Position numbers and translations under genes: made by a program. From a virus: a stretch of DNA of 64,000 nt. The notes beneath the pieces were generated by a model. The model was not told the origin of the DNA. It did no database searches and worked only from the letters and a program-made list of their open reading frames with translations. This document shows, piece by piece, positions 49,569 to 57,227 of this stretch. The stretch covers positions 20,916 through 84,915 of IMG/VR virus record IMGVR_UViG_3300027704_000014. One strand, written 5' to 3'. How positions within the stretch are numbered: the stretch's first letter is position 1; the number at the start of each line of letters is the position of its first letter.

Positions 49569-50239
49569 TTCTTTTCCTCAACAAATTTATAATTGTCAAA
49601 TAATTTTAGTGTAAAAATACTGCAACCTCTAAAATCTGAGGGAGTTTCTTTTACTACTTTCGTACTATTTAGTATATCGTATAAAGAAATAGTCACAGTG
49701 TGGAACATAAAACTAGGATCGTTTTTAGATGTTAGATATAATGCAAACTGTTTTCTACCGTTAATAACAGCATCTTCGGATTTAATTTCTTCATACTTTT
49801 CTAACAATGATTTATGTGCTGTTATTGTTAATGCTTTCGAACTTAAACTTATCTTAATATCGTAAGTTGTTTTTGAATTCTTGTCAAGTTGGAATAAGAA
49901 ATCATTTTCAGTACTAATTTTATCAATTATTACAGGGCGTACTTCTATAAACTTAACATGTTTATTATGCTTGTCTGTGCGTATACGATACAGATTCCAA
50001 TTTTTATCTACCAATATAGCAACCTGTTCGTTGGTAAACTTAGCTATTTCGCATTGGTTCGATAGTTCTTCATTCCATTCTTTGCTCATGGAAATAATTG
50101 TGCCTTCTTCATCATGCCACACATTCCAATCTAGTGATTCAATGTGCTTTGTTAGGCCAGCAATGTCTCCGCCGTGTTCTGCTTTAGCGTCTGTGAATCT
50201 TTTCTTTCTAGCAAGAGCGGCTTCAGATACCAAAATCAT
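49565..50239 (-). CDS. Hypothetical protein, 224 aa, tandem paralog 2
   Basis: ATGA overlap with paralog 1 and similar N- and C-termini (see 48888-49568). The middle is a mixed strand region with VEVRPVIID-like packing. Function unknown; the pair has the look of a local duplication. Confidence 0.62.
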   Translation of the reverse strand: MILVSEAALARKKRFTDAKAEHGGDIAGLTKHIESLDWNVWHDEEGTIISMSKEWNEELSNQCEIAKFTNEQVAILVDKNWNLYRIRTDKHNKHVKFIEVRPVIIDKISTENDFLFQLDKNSKTTYDIKISLSSKALTITAHKSLLEKYEEIKSEDAVINGRKQFALYLTSKNDPSFMFHTVTISLYDILNSTKVVKETPSDFRGCSIFTLKLFDNYKFVEEKK

Positions 50240-51086
50240 TCTCCATTTGTTTAACCATGTCTGGCTTCATCCAGTTTTTCTCTACATAATGAAACGGTAG
50301 TAGTTGTTGGAAGTTTCCTATTTTAAAATCATTATACTTGTTATAATAAGTAGGTAATGACTTAGTCCAATCTTCTTCTATAAGTGTGGAAGGTATTTCC
50401 TGTACATGACTTTTCATGTGTACAAAAGTAGGAAAGTTATGAGCTAACGGCTTAGTACATTCTGCTTCTATGTCTAACAATTGCATTGCCAACGCATACG
50501 CAACGTCACCACTTAACCATGCTGGCTTTCCGTTAGGCATATACTTATAAAACATTCTTTGCCAATGTTGAAATATAATCTCAATCATTGCAAACAGTTC
50601 ACTGGCTAAATCACTTTTCTTAAAATAAAAGAATGCTGTGTAAACATTAGGTAACTCATTTTTTACAAAATACTTTCTATAGTAATCACTAGTAACAACA
50701 TCGCCTCTATATGTTCTAACGTTTGTAGTAGCCCATACATCTCGTTCACTTAACATATCCCACCAGTAACTTACATCAGTAGGAAATATCATATCAGTAT
50801 CTAATATAACTGTTTCATCATAAGGTGACATATGATAAAACTTCCATTTGTTGTTTATCTTCCAGGGATGATTTTCTGCATCATCATTCCACGGAATATC
50901 AACAATGTGATCAAATACTTGTTTGTGTTTTGTTTTTATTAATGCCTTCGTGTTGGTATCTACACACACCGTTAGATTGCTTACAGTGCTCTGTGTTAGC
51001 TTTAAATTGAGTGCTAGGGCATACGCCTGCTCTAAATAATCAACAGTCTTGTTGTTTTGTGCAATACAAATATACCCTTTACTCAT
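50223..51086 (-). CDS. GT8-like glycosyltransferase, 287 aa
   Basis: SPYDETVILDTDMIF (Asp96, Asp98) is the DxD metal site with the family preface SPYDET. The related 298-aa protein at 52238 has SPYDETILLDADYLV. A GT-A fold transferring a sugar from a nucleotide donor is inferred. It overlaps the preceding paralog by 17 nt. The acceptor is unknown. Confidence 0.72.
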   Translation of the reverse strand: MSKGYICIAQNNKTVDYLEQAYALALNLKLTQSTVSNLTVCVDTNTKALIKTKHKQVFDHIVDIPWNDDAENHPWKINNKWKFYHMSPYDETVILDTDMIFPTDVSYWWDMLSERDVWATTNVRTYRGDVVTSDYYRKYFVKNELPNVYTAFFYFKKSDLASELFAMIEIIFQHWQRMFYKYMPNGKPAWLSGDVAYALAMQLLDIEAECTKPLAHNFPTFVHMKSHVQEIPSTLIEEDWTKSLPTYYNKYNDFKIGNFQQLLPFHYVEKNWMKPDMVKQMENDFGI

Positions 51087-51187
51087 TTCTTTTTTCTTTT
51101 ATAGAACTGTTTATTAGCATTACGTTGGAAACTCCATTCAAGGAATTTACTAATTGCGTTACCTATCATTCGTTGTAATTTAAACAT
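51083..51187 (-). CDS. Very small basic protein, 34 aa
   Basis: MFKLQRMIG and a helix then a lysine/arginine-rich tail (YKRKKK). The ATG joins the previous gene's stop (TAATG) and the stop overlaps the GT8-like start (ATGA), so it is a coupled frame rather than a chance one. No homolog recognised. Confidence 0.5.
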   Translation of the reverse strand: MFKLQRMIGNAISKFLEWSFQRNANKQFYKRKKK

Positions 51188-51402
51188 TATAGTTTAACCG
51201 CTAATAATAAAAGTATTGATATCAGCAAAACGTTTGTCATAAAAATTCCTATTGCTAATATCGTGTGGTACCATATCCATCTTGTCTTGTATGCGTTTTC
51301 AACAGTTAATGCTGCAGGATCTACATCATCCTTCATCATATCTATAACAACTGTCTCTGTAACTGTCTCTGGCTTTTTCCAGAATTGTGTAAACCAATTC
51401 AT
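51187..51402 (-). CDS. Small membrane-anchored protein, 71 aa
   Basis: A hydrophobic span near the C-terminus (AIGIFMTNVLLISILLLLA), preceded by a soluble N-terminus rich in Thr/Val. Single-pass, inner membrane. Function unknown. Confidence 0.55.
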   Translation of the reverse strand: MNWFTQFWKKPETVTETVVIDMMKDDVDPAALTVENAYKTRWIWYHTILAIGIFMTNVLLISILLLLAVKL

Positions 51403-51403
51403 C

Positions 51404-51724
51404 TTACTTACCCTTTAAAAAATAATTATTACCCTTAGAGAATTTACGCACTTTACCATTGTACCACATAACTTTTAGTAGAGATGTTTTTCTCATCCTT
51501 GGTAAAGTGTATTCCCATTCCTCTCCTTCCGTGTCAACCCAAGTACAATGATAGCCATACCATAAATGACTCTTGTACCATTTAACATTGCCGCCTTGCA
51601 TTATTAATTTTTCTAATGTCCAAAAATAGCAGTTGTTCTTTTTTGTTACTAGCCTAATTGGCCACATCCAAAAGAATACTATGAATATAAAAAATGCACA
51701 TAGTTTTCTACCTAGATCTTCCAT
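51404..51724 (-). CDS. Membrane-anchored protein, 106 aa
   Basis: One N-terminal span (LCAFFIFIVFFWMWPI), then a positively charged aromatic domain rich in Trp/Tyr (WKxW, WYxYHCTW, TEGEEWEYTLPRMRK). TAATG overlap with its upstream neighbour. No family recognised. Confidence 0.58.
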   Translation of the reverse strand: MEDLGRKLCAFFIFIVFFWMWPIRLVTKKNNCYFWTLEKLIMQGGNVKWYKSHLWYGYHCTWVDTEGEEWEYTLPRMRKTSLLKVMWYNGKVRKFSKGNNYFLKGK

Positions 51725-51948
51725 TACTCTTTATTTTTGTATACTATATTCATTAACGAATCATCGTCAGTACTAGTACTGTTCTTTCTAACTTTAAACT
51801 CGTCACCGTCTTCTAACTTCATAGTATAACTATCGCTAGGTGGTGTAATTTCAGCATCTGCATTCATAAATCTTCTACGTTGTATCCAATCCAAATTGTT
51901 TTCTGGAACACTTGGGTTAAACTTTTTTGGTTGTTTTTTATCTGTCAT
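51724..51948 (-). CDS. Hypothetical protein, 74 aa
   Basis: Soluble, Lys- and Pro-rich N-terminus (DKKQPKKFNPSVP), serine-rich end. Coupled to its neighbours at both ends (4 nt and 1 nt). Function unknown. Confidence 0.55.
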   Translation of the reverse strand: MTDKKQPKKFNPSVPENNLDWIQRRRFMNADAEITPPSDSYTMKLEDGDEFKVRKNSTSTDDDSLMNIVYKNKE

Positions 51949-52124
51949 TCTTTAAATTTCCATTGTTCTCTAAACAGGCAGAAGCGCCTATTACCATCTG
52001 CTGTTTCATATACAAACTGCATCGATAATAGTTGTACTACTTTGCCTTCGAACGTACCATTTAATGTGCAGGTATGCTCAATTCGGTCACCTACGTTTGG
52101 TGTTTTCCTGGCTATCTTCTTCAT
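51945..52124 (-). CDS. Small SH3-like protein, 59 aa
   Basis: The likely start ATG at 52124 gives MKKIARKT and a short beta-barrel-like body (VGDRIEHTC, GTFEGKVVQL, FCLFREQWKF). A start at 52193 is in frame but has no ribosome site and would lie largely inside the overlapping gene. Unknown function. Confidence 0.5.
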   Translation of the reverse strand: MKKIARKTPNVGDRIEHTCTLNGTFEGKVVQLLSMQFVYETADGNRRFCLFREQWKFKE

Positions 52125-52248
52125 CCTTTTCTTCTGGTTTGAGATGACTTTCATCTTCGCCGTGTCTACCACGCTGACGATTTCCATCTCCATTTAATTC
52201 TGTTAAATCTTGCTGTTTCTTTCTATAGTCCTTGTCTTCAGGCGACAT
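52087..52248 (-). CDS. Small charged protein, 53 aa
   Basis: ATG inside the end of the GT8-like gene (11 nt overlap), with AAGGAG upstream. The product is extremely charged and likely disordered (EEKDEEDSQENTKRR tail). Its 3' end overlaps the SH3-like gene in another frame by 38 nt, so the pair shares coding DNA. Confidence 0.5.
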   Translation of the reverse strand: MSPEDKDYRKKQQDLTELNGDGNRQRGRHGEDESHLKPEEKDEEDSQENTKRR

Positions 52249-53134
52249 AGTCGAGTAACTCCTTACTGATTCTGTTGATTGCCCATTTGTTCATTACATG
52301 CAAATCAACACCGCTCCATTTGGTAATCATAAAATCGCCAGGCGATCTAGGCTTTTCTAAATATAGTAAAAGTGTATCTTCATTTACTGCACTGTGTACA
52401 TCATCTGTATCAAATGTTTTGTACAGTGTTGTAGGCAGTTGAGGGACTCCTTTATCTACAAAGCCGGACATCATGTGTGCTGCTACACTAAAACTATAAT
52501 CATTTCTGTATAGTCTTCCCTTCCATTTGTATAAGTCTCTGTAAAATTGACTGTTGTCTTTTACATGCTTTACGCAATTGAAAAAACTTTCTACATACGG
52601 TGTCTTTCTAAAGTACACCACAGTAGCCCAATACATTGTTATGCCTAAGTCATTGAGTCTATCTAAGTTCTCAAACTTTCGTTCATACATAACATCCTGA
52701 AACTGCCAATTCATCATCAGTTCGTTGTTATGTCCCCAACACTGATTCAGTGTGTCGCTTAATACAAGATAGTCTGCATCAAGTAATATAGTTTCATCGT
52801 ACGGTGAGAGATCGTATGCATCACATCTATTTACATTATAAAACGATAAGTTCTTTGCAGTGTGACTAGTATCTTTAAATATGCGTATGTTTGCACGTTT
52901 AAAGTTTCTATCTTTTTCACTTATAACTATATTGTTTATTGCTTTTTTAATCTTTGCTTTGCCTAACTCTTTTTCTGCGTGAGCTAAACTATGCGAATCT
53001 GTAACCACAGTAATGTTTTTAATACCTAAATGTTTCTGTATCAAGAAACTGTTCACCACTGCCAACTTGAAATAATCGATTTCATCGTTGTTGTGGGCAA
53101 ACATTATAATGCCGCGACTATTCTTCTTTTTCAT
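52238..53134 (-). CDS. GT8-like glycosyltransferase paralog, 298 aa
   Basis: SPYDETILLDADYLV holds Asp119 and Asp121 (DxD). Same overall pattern as 50223 with a longer N-terminal part (NNDEIDYFKLAVVNSFLIQ; IKNITVVTDSH). Coupled to the 119-aa gene (17 nt overlap). Likely a sugar transferase on a glycan; the acceptor is unknown. Confidence 0.72.
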   Translation of the reverse strand: MKKKNSRGIIMFAHNNDEIDYFKLAVVNSFLIQKHLGIKNITVVTDSHSLAHAEKELGKAKIKKAINNIVISEKDRNFKRANIRIFKDTSHTAKNLSFYNVNRCDAYDLSPYDETILLDADYLVLSDTLNQCWGHNNELMMNWQFQDVMYERKFENLDRLNDLGITMYWATVVYFRKTPYVESFFNCVKHVKDNSQFYRDLYKWKGRLYRNDYSFSVAAHMMSGFVDKGVPQLPTTLYKTFDTDDVHSAVNEDTLLLYLEKPRSPGDFMITKWSGVDLHVMNKWAINRISKELLDYVA

Positions 53135-53477
53135 TTAAATCCAAAATCTTATGGACTTTTCTTGCCCTGCGTAGTTTTTCATACTCAGCATAGTAGTCGT
53201 TAGTTACTTCAAACCATCTACTTAAAATCTCTTTATGGAATGCTTTTAGCTCTACTTTAATAGGATTATCAAAGCTGTCTAGCAACACTGCATCTTTGTG
53301 TTTGAGATCTATAAGTTGCTTACAAAATGTAAGTAGCGGTAAGTCTATAACAAATGTGCCACCGTTTATACTATAACTCAATAAGTTCTGAGTTTTAGCC
53401 TTTAGGGCAGCGTTCTGATTATTCAGGGTAACTCGGTAATTTGCAAATTCTAGTGCTTTAGATAAACGTGTACTCAT
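53118..53477 (-). CDS. Hypothetical helical protein, 119 aa
   Basis: Helical N-terminus (LSKALEFANYRVTLNNQNAALKAKTQNLL), then a short beta piece with NGGTFVIDLPLL and another helix. It resembles conserved T4-like phage proteins of unknown function. First gene after a terminator and a perfect TATAAATA late promoter. Confidence 0.6.
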   Translation of the reverse strand: MSTRLSKALEFANYRVTLNNQNAALKAKTQNLLSYSINGGTFVIDLPLLTFCKQLIDLKHKDAVLLDSFDNPIKVELKAFHKEILSRWFEVTNDYYAEYEKLRRARKVHKILDLNEKEE

Positions 53478-53492
53478 ACCTATATTTAAGTC

Positions 53493-53525
53493 AAAAAAAA
53501 GCCAGCAACCGTAATTACTGGCTTT
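53493..53525 (-). terminator. Intrinsic terminator at the end of the structural block
   Basis: AAAGCCAG/CTGGCTTT stem with a 12-nt loop and a U-tract on the - strand transcript. It closes the gene at 53545. Confidence 0.75.
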
Positions 53526-53532
53526 ATTTATA
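53525..53532 (-). promoter_or_regulatory. Late promoter TATAAATA (- strand)
   Basis: Exact T4 late consensus, adjoining the terminator stem, 48 nt before the ATG at 53477. Promoter and terminator share the 20 bp around 53520. Confidence 0.6.
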
Positions 53533-53544
53533 TACGTCTATATA

Positions 53545-54516
53545 TTACGAGCCGCTAATTGCGCCTGTGCCATCAGTCGGTGTAGCAAAACTAAAACCTG
53601 AACCATTTGCGTTAGGCTGAAGTCTTCTTGCGTTAATAGTAAGTGTACCATTTACCGCTTCATCGAGAACGTTATCGCCTTCGTCGCGTAGTTTAGTCTG
53701 TATTGTAATTACAGTTGGGTTAGTAGTACTATTTACTTTAGCATTAACTTGAATATAATCTGATGTATATGGTGATGTTCCACCGTAAAAAATTATAACC
53801 TGTTGGAATGCTGTTGTTAGTTCATAGAGACCTAAACCTGCACTTGTTCCTGCACTTGCTGATGTTGTGTCATGATATAACCATACATCTGAAATGCCGC
53901 TTAGTTTATTAGTCCATTGTGTATTCTGACTATTACTTGTACCGCCACTTCTACTTGCACTCATGCCTACTGCACCACCACCATTAAAGTATGCTCTTAA
54001 AGCACCTTCACTAGCAAATGTCCATGTAGTTTCTTGTGTTAATGTATTAGTCCATGATGCTGTTCTTGTGACACTAGCATCTGTTGCAGCGGTTCTACTT
54101 GCTGGTACAAATCTATTGTCCCAACAATCTTTAACGTTTAACATTGTGTTGTTCCACGTTGCTGCTACCATACTGGTTCCTGTAGTAACATCTGAGCCTA
54201 CACCAGTTCTAACTGATTGTCCTAAAAACGCACACATTGCCTGCACATCATCCTGTAAATCTTTAAAGCCGCCTGCGCCAGTGTCTTGCACTGTACTACC
54301 TGCACTTGCTGCACTAACACCTGCACCACCTTGGTTCCAACCATATGTAGATGCTGTTGTAAATGTACCTAGAGTTACATCAGCTGCGCCACTTAGCAAA
54401 GTGTTTACATTGGTCCGAGCATTATTAAAGTCCACTGCTGCTACGGTATCTGTACCTGCTACGACTTGCGTCATATTAGTACCGCCTGTTATTGTAATTG
54501 CTGATCCTGAAGCCAT
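53545..54516 (-). CDS. Virion structural protein-like, 323 aa
   Basis: Ser/Thr/Ala/Gly-rich, beta-structured sequence typical of phage tail or capsid decoration proteins (TTGTSMVAATWNN, GGTSNSQNTQW). The C-terminus has PTDGTGAISGS. No enzyme motif. The ATG follows TTAGGAGATTTAA. Confidence 0.6.
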   Translation of the reverse strand: MASGSAITITGGTNMTQVVAGTDTVAAVDFNNARTNVNTLLSGAADVTLGTFTTASTYGWNQGGAGVSAASAGSTVQDTGAGGFKDLQDDVQAMCAFLGQSVRTGVGSDVTTGTSMVAATWNNTMLNVKDCWDNRFVPASRTAATDASVTRTASWTNTLTQETTWTFASEGALRAYFNGGGAVGMSASRSGGTSNSQNTQWTNKLSGISDVWLYHDTTSASAGTSAGLGLYELTTAFQQVIIFYGGTSPYTSDYIQVNAKVNSTTNPTVITIQTKLRDEGDNVLDEAVNGTLTINARRLQPNANGSGFSFATPTDGTGAISGS

Positions 54517-54532
54517 TTAAATCTCCTAAAAT

Positions 54533-56545
54533 TTATTTTATGCCTATTACTGCTTCGACAACACCTTGGTTGCCGTCTGTTTTGTTCTCTAATGATCTAC
54601 CAATGATTGCTTGTATAGGTGTATTTTCATCCACTGCCCATGCTAATCCTGGTACGTCACTAGACGTTAATCTTTGTCCTTTACTGACTTTACCAATTAC
54701 TTTAACAGGTACTCTGCCCTGTAGTGCAACCGGAAGACCGTCAATGTCTTTGTTCATTAAGTATGCTGGATCTGTTGAGATAACTCCAAATACTTCTGTG
54801 TCTGCATGTTCTGTTGTCATTGTTATTTCAGCATCGCCACCAATCTTAACAACTGTGCCTGCTTCATAATCTGCGTCTGTTGTGTATTTCTCAGCCAAAT
54901 CCGCATAACGTGCCTGTGTTGCTACACCACTAAACAAAGTTGCTGTTACTGTACCACTAAAGTTACCTGTAGTTGCACCAGTTAAAGCACCACTTGTTAA
55001 TTGTGCTGTACCGTCTGTTAACACCGAACCTGTTACAGTAGCTAAAGAAGTAATTCCTTGAGCACCTGTAATAGCACCATTATTGATTGAAACTGTACCA
55101 TCTGTAAGTGTATCACCAGTTACTGTACCTGACATAGTAGCAGTTGCTCCTGCAATACTACCAGTTACGTCACCAGCTAAATCACCTGTAAATGTTGTTG
55201 CACTTACTGCTGTTGTTGACAATGTGCCTGTACTTGGCACATAACTAAGTGAAGCATGTGCCCTAGTATCTAAGTTACCTGATGTTCCTTGTCCTAAAAA
55301 TACACTATGCGATACTGCAGGACTTGCAGGAGCAGTTACAATAACTTTTCCTGATACTAATGCAGTTGAAGTTGTTGCTGATTGCAACGTAGAATAGTTA
55401 ACAATGTCTGTGGCTGCTGTTGCTGTTGTAGCTATTGTACCAGTTGTTAATGTTACTGCATCAATATCTGCACTTTCTAGGTTAGTTAAAGTATTTACAT
55501 TAGTAAAGTCTAAATCACCTGATACAGTTAAGTCGTTTACAAACAATGAATTAACTTGATTTGTAGCATTACCAATGTTAACAGTTCCAATAATGCCAAC
55601 TGTTTGAGGAGTTCCTGCATTACCTATTTGAATTGTATCTGTATGTAAAGTACCAAATCTATTAGTAGCATTACCTAATGTGTAGTTAGTGCTAACAGTA
55701 CCGCTTGGTACCCAGTTAGTAGAACCTACATGAATATAATCTGCGGCTGGAACTATTGTTCCGCCAACGTTAAAAGCGTTTGCTTTATCTGCGAATGCAC
55801 TTGTATCTGCTTGAGCAATACTTGCATCTGTGTAATCTGCTCTAAGGTTCATACCCTTAGTAATTGTACCACTAAAACTATTTACATTTGACAACGTAGC
55901 ATAGTAAGGATCAGTTGGGTCAACTGTGAATGCTGTATCAGAGAAGATAGCCATAACAGTTGCACCTGCACTGTCGTGTTGCGTATCTGCTAATTCACCC
56001 GGACTTGAGCCGTCACTTATATATTTTATTGCTACAACCGGAACAACACTTGGTGAACCACCTTGTGATTTTAAGAATAATGTTTCAGTTTTTGCACCGT
56101 AATTTGATGCACTACCTGACTCAGCACCTGTTACTGCTGATGTAACTGTACCACCTGGTAATACTGCATCTCTAAAAACAGCACCATCGTAAACTTTTAA
56201 TTTGTCTTCTGTAGTATTAAAATACTGAGTACCTGTTACTACTTCTTCTGTAATATCAGTTGCACTAGTCGGTACTAATGATGTTCTTGCCCATGTTGCG
56301 CCATTGTAAACTCGTAAAGTGTTTTCGCCTTTATCGTACCATAATTGGCCAGTCGGCAAGTAAGTAGCACTAGGAGGTGTATTACCCGCAAAGTTTTCTA
56401 AATGTCGAACAGTATTTGTAAAAATACTTTGACCGTAATTGGTAGCGTTTCGCCCAATAACAGTCAGCGACAACGAACTACTGTCTTTTGCTTCGTCGTT
56501 TACGGTTATTACATCGCCGTTATTTGTTGTTACTGAATACGCCAT
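54533..56545 (-). CDS. Tail fibre-like structural protein, 670 aa
   Basis: The body carries repeated TGxTLTDGTxxxxxGxxTGA segments (Thr/Gly/Ser). The C-terminal domain opens RYADLAEKYTTDADYEAG and runs VVKIGGDAEITM, VFGVISTDPAYLMN, then GRVPVKVIG, a phage C-terminal fibre domain related to autocleaving chaperone types. It likely binds host receptors or folds the fibre trimer. The start region (MAYSVTTNNGDVITVND) is typical of T4-like fibre proteins. Confidence 0.7.
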   Translation of the reverse strand: MAYSVTTNNGDVITVNDEAKDSSSLSLTVIGRNATNYGQSIFTNTVRHLENFAGNTPPSATYLPTGQLWYDKGENTLRVYNGATWARTSLVPTSATDITEEVVTGTQYFNTTEDKLKVYDGAVFRDAVLPGGTVTSAVTGAESGSASNYGAKTETLFLKSQGGSPSVVPVVAIKYISDGSSPGELADTQHDSAGATVMAIFSDTAFTVDPTDPYYATLSNVNSFSGTITKGMNLRADYTDASIAQADTSAFADKANAFNVGGTIVPAADYIHVGSTNWVPSGTVSTNYTLGNATNRFGTLHTDTIQIGNAGTPQTVGIIGTVNIGNATNQVNSLFVNDLTVSGDLDFTNVNTLTNLESADIDAVTLTTGTIATTATAATDIVNYSTLQSATTSTALVSGKVIVTAPASPAVSHSVFLGQGTSGNLDTRAHASLSYVPSTGTLSTTAVSATTFTGDLAGDVTGSIAGATATMSGTVTGDTLTDGTVSINNGAITGAQGITSLATVTGSVLTDGTAQLTSGALTGATTGNFSGTVTATLFSGVATQARYADLAEKYTTDADYEAGTVVKIGGDAEITMTTEHADTEVFGVISTDPAYLMNKDIDGLPVALQGRVPVKVIGKVSKGQRLTSSDVPGLAWAVDENTPIQAIIGRSLENKTDGNQGVVEAVIGIK

Positions 56546-56561
56546 TTAATTATTCCTAGTT

Positions 56562-57194
56562 TTAACTTAACTGAACCCTAATCGTATAAATTATTTCAAT
56601 CACCCTGTTCTGGCTTTTCTGAACTGGATGAAAGATTACATGTGTTAACATTTTCGAATCATCGAACGAAGTAGCATTTGTAAATACTCCCAACTCATCA
56701 AAAACATAGTCACCTACGTTTGTTGTACTGCTATCAAATACATCTTGACCTGCGGGTTCGTTGTATCCTAACGTCACTGTCATTTTAATATCAGTATAAG
56801 AAGCTCCGGTAATTATTTCAATTTTATTATCCGAATCTGACTCTACACCCTGTATATCTTTATGATATGTCTTGTTATACAGCGATGCCGATGCTTCATA
56901 TGCTTCACTTACTCTAGGGGAACGATATAAAACCTTTCCACCTGCAGCGTCAACACTTGTTCCACCGTTGCCAAAAGCAATAAAATTAACATATGAATCA
57001 GCGGTATTATTTAATGCCTCTGCTACAATCCTTGCCATGTTACCGTAGTGAATGGCATTTCTTTTGTTGATAAATTCTTCTTTAGTATCCGCATCACGAA
57101 TAATAATGTGCCCGGACATGTTTAGTCCAGCATTATCAACAACTTCTTCTTGATTGTCCATATGATTCAACTCATTTACCTTGTCTTCTTGCAT
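56562..57194 (-). CDS. Conserved T4-like virion structural protein, 210 aa
   Basis: Seen: NAIHYGNMARIVAEAL, then FGNGGTSVDAAGGKV, VTLGYNEPAGQDVFD, VFDELGVFTN and IFHPVQKSQNRVIEIIYTIR, which match from memory a structural protein of T4-like cyanophages. The ATG at 57194 is only 6 nt from a GATAAATA octamer; Met12 (57161) is an alternative start, which would avoid a near-leaderless mRNA. Confidence 0.72.
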   Translation of the reverse strand: MQEDKVNELNHMDNQEEVVDNAGLNMSGHIIIRDADTKEEFINKRNAIHYGNMARIVAEALNNTADSYVNFIAFGNGGTSVDAAGGKVLYRSPRVSEAYEASASLYNKTYHKDIQGVESDSDNKIEIITGASYTDIKMTVTLGYNEPAGQDVFDSSTTNVGDYVFDELGVFTNATSFDDSKMLTHVIFHPVQKSQNRVIEIIYTIRVQLS

Positions 57195-57200
57195 TGTACT

Positions 57201-57208
57201 TATTTATC
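57201..57208 (-). promoter_or_regulatory. Late-type promoter GATAAATA (- strand)
   Basis: Octamer just before the 210-aa structural gene, reading leftward. Confidence 0.5.
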
Positions 57209-57227
57209 ACTTTTCATTAAACTATGT

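Noticed and set aside
53963-54520. 185-aa + strand frame
   Set aside because: Lies wholly antisense to the 323-aa structural gene; low-complexity Ala/Val/Pro composition mirrors the repeat codons, and no ribosome site is seen.
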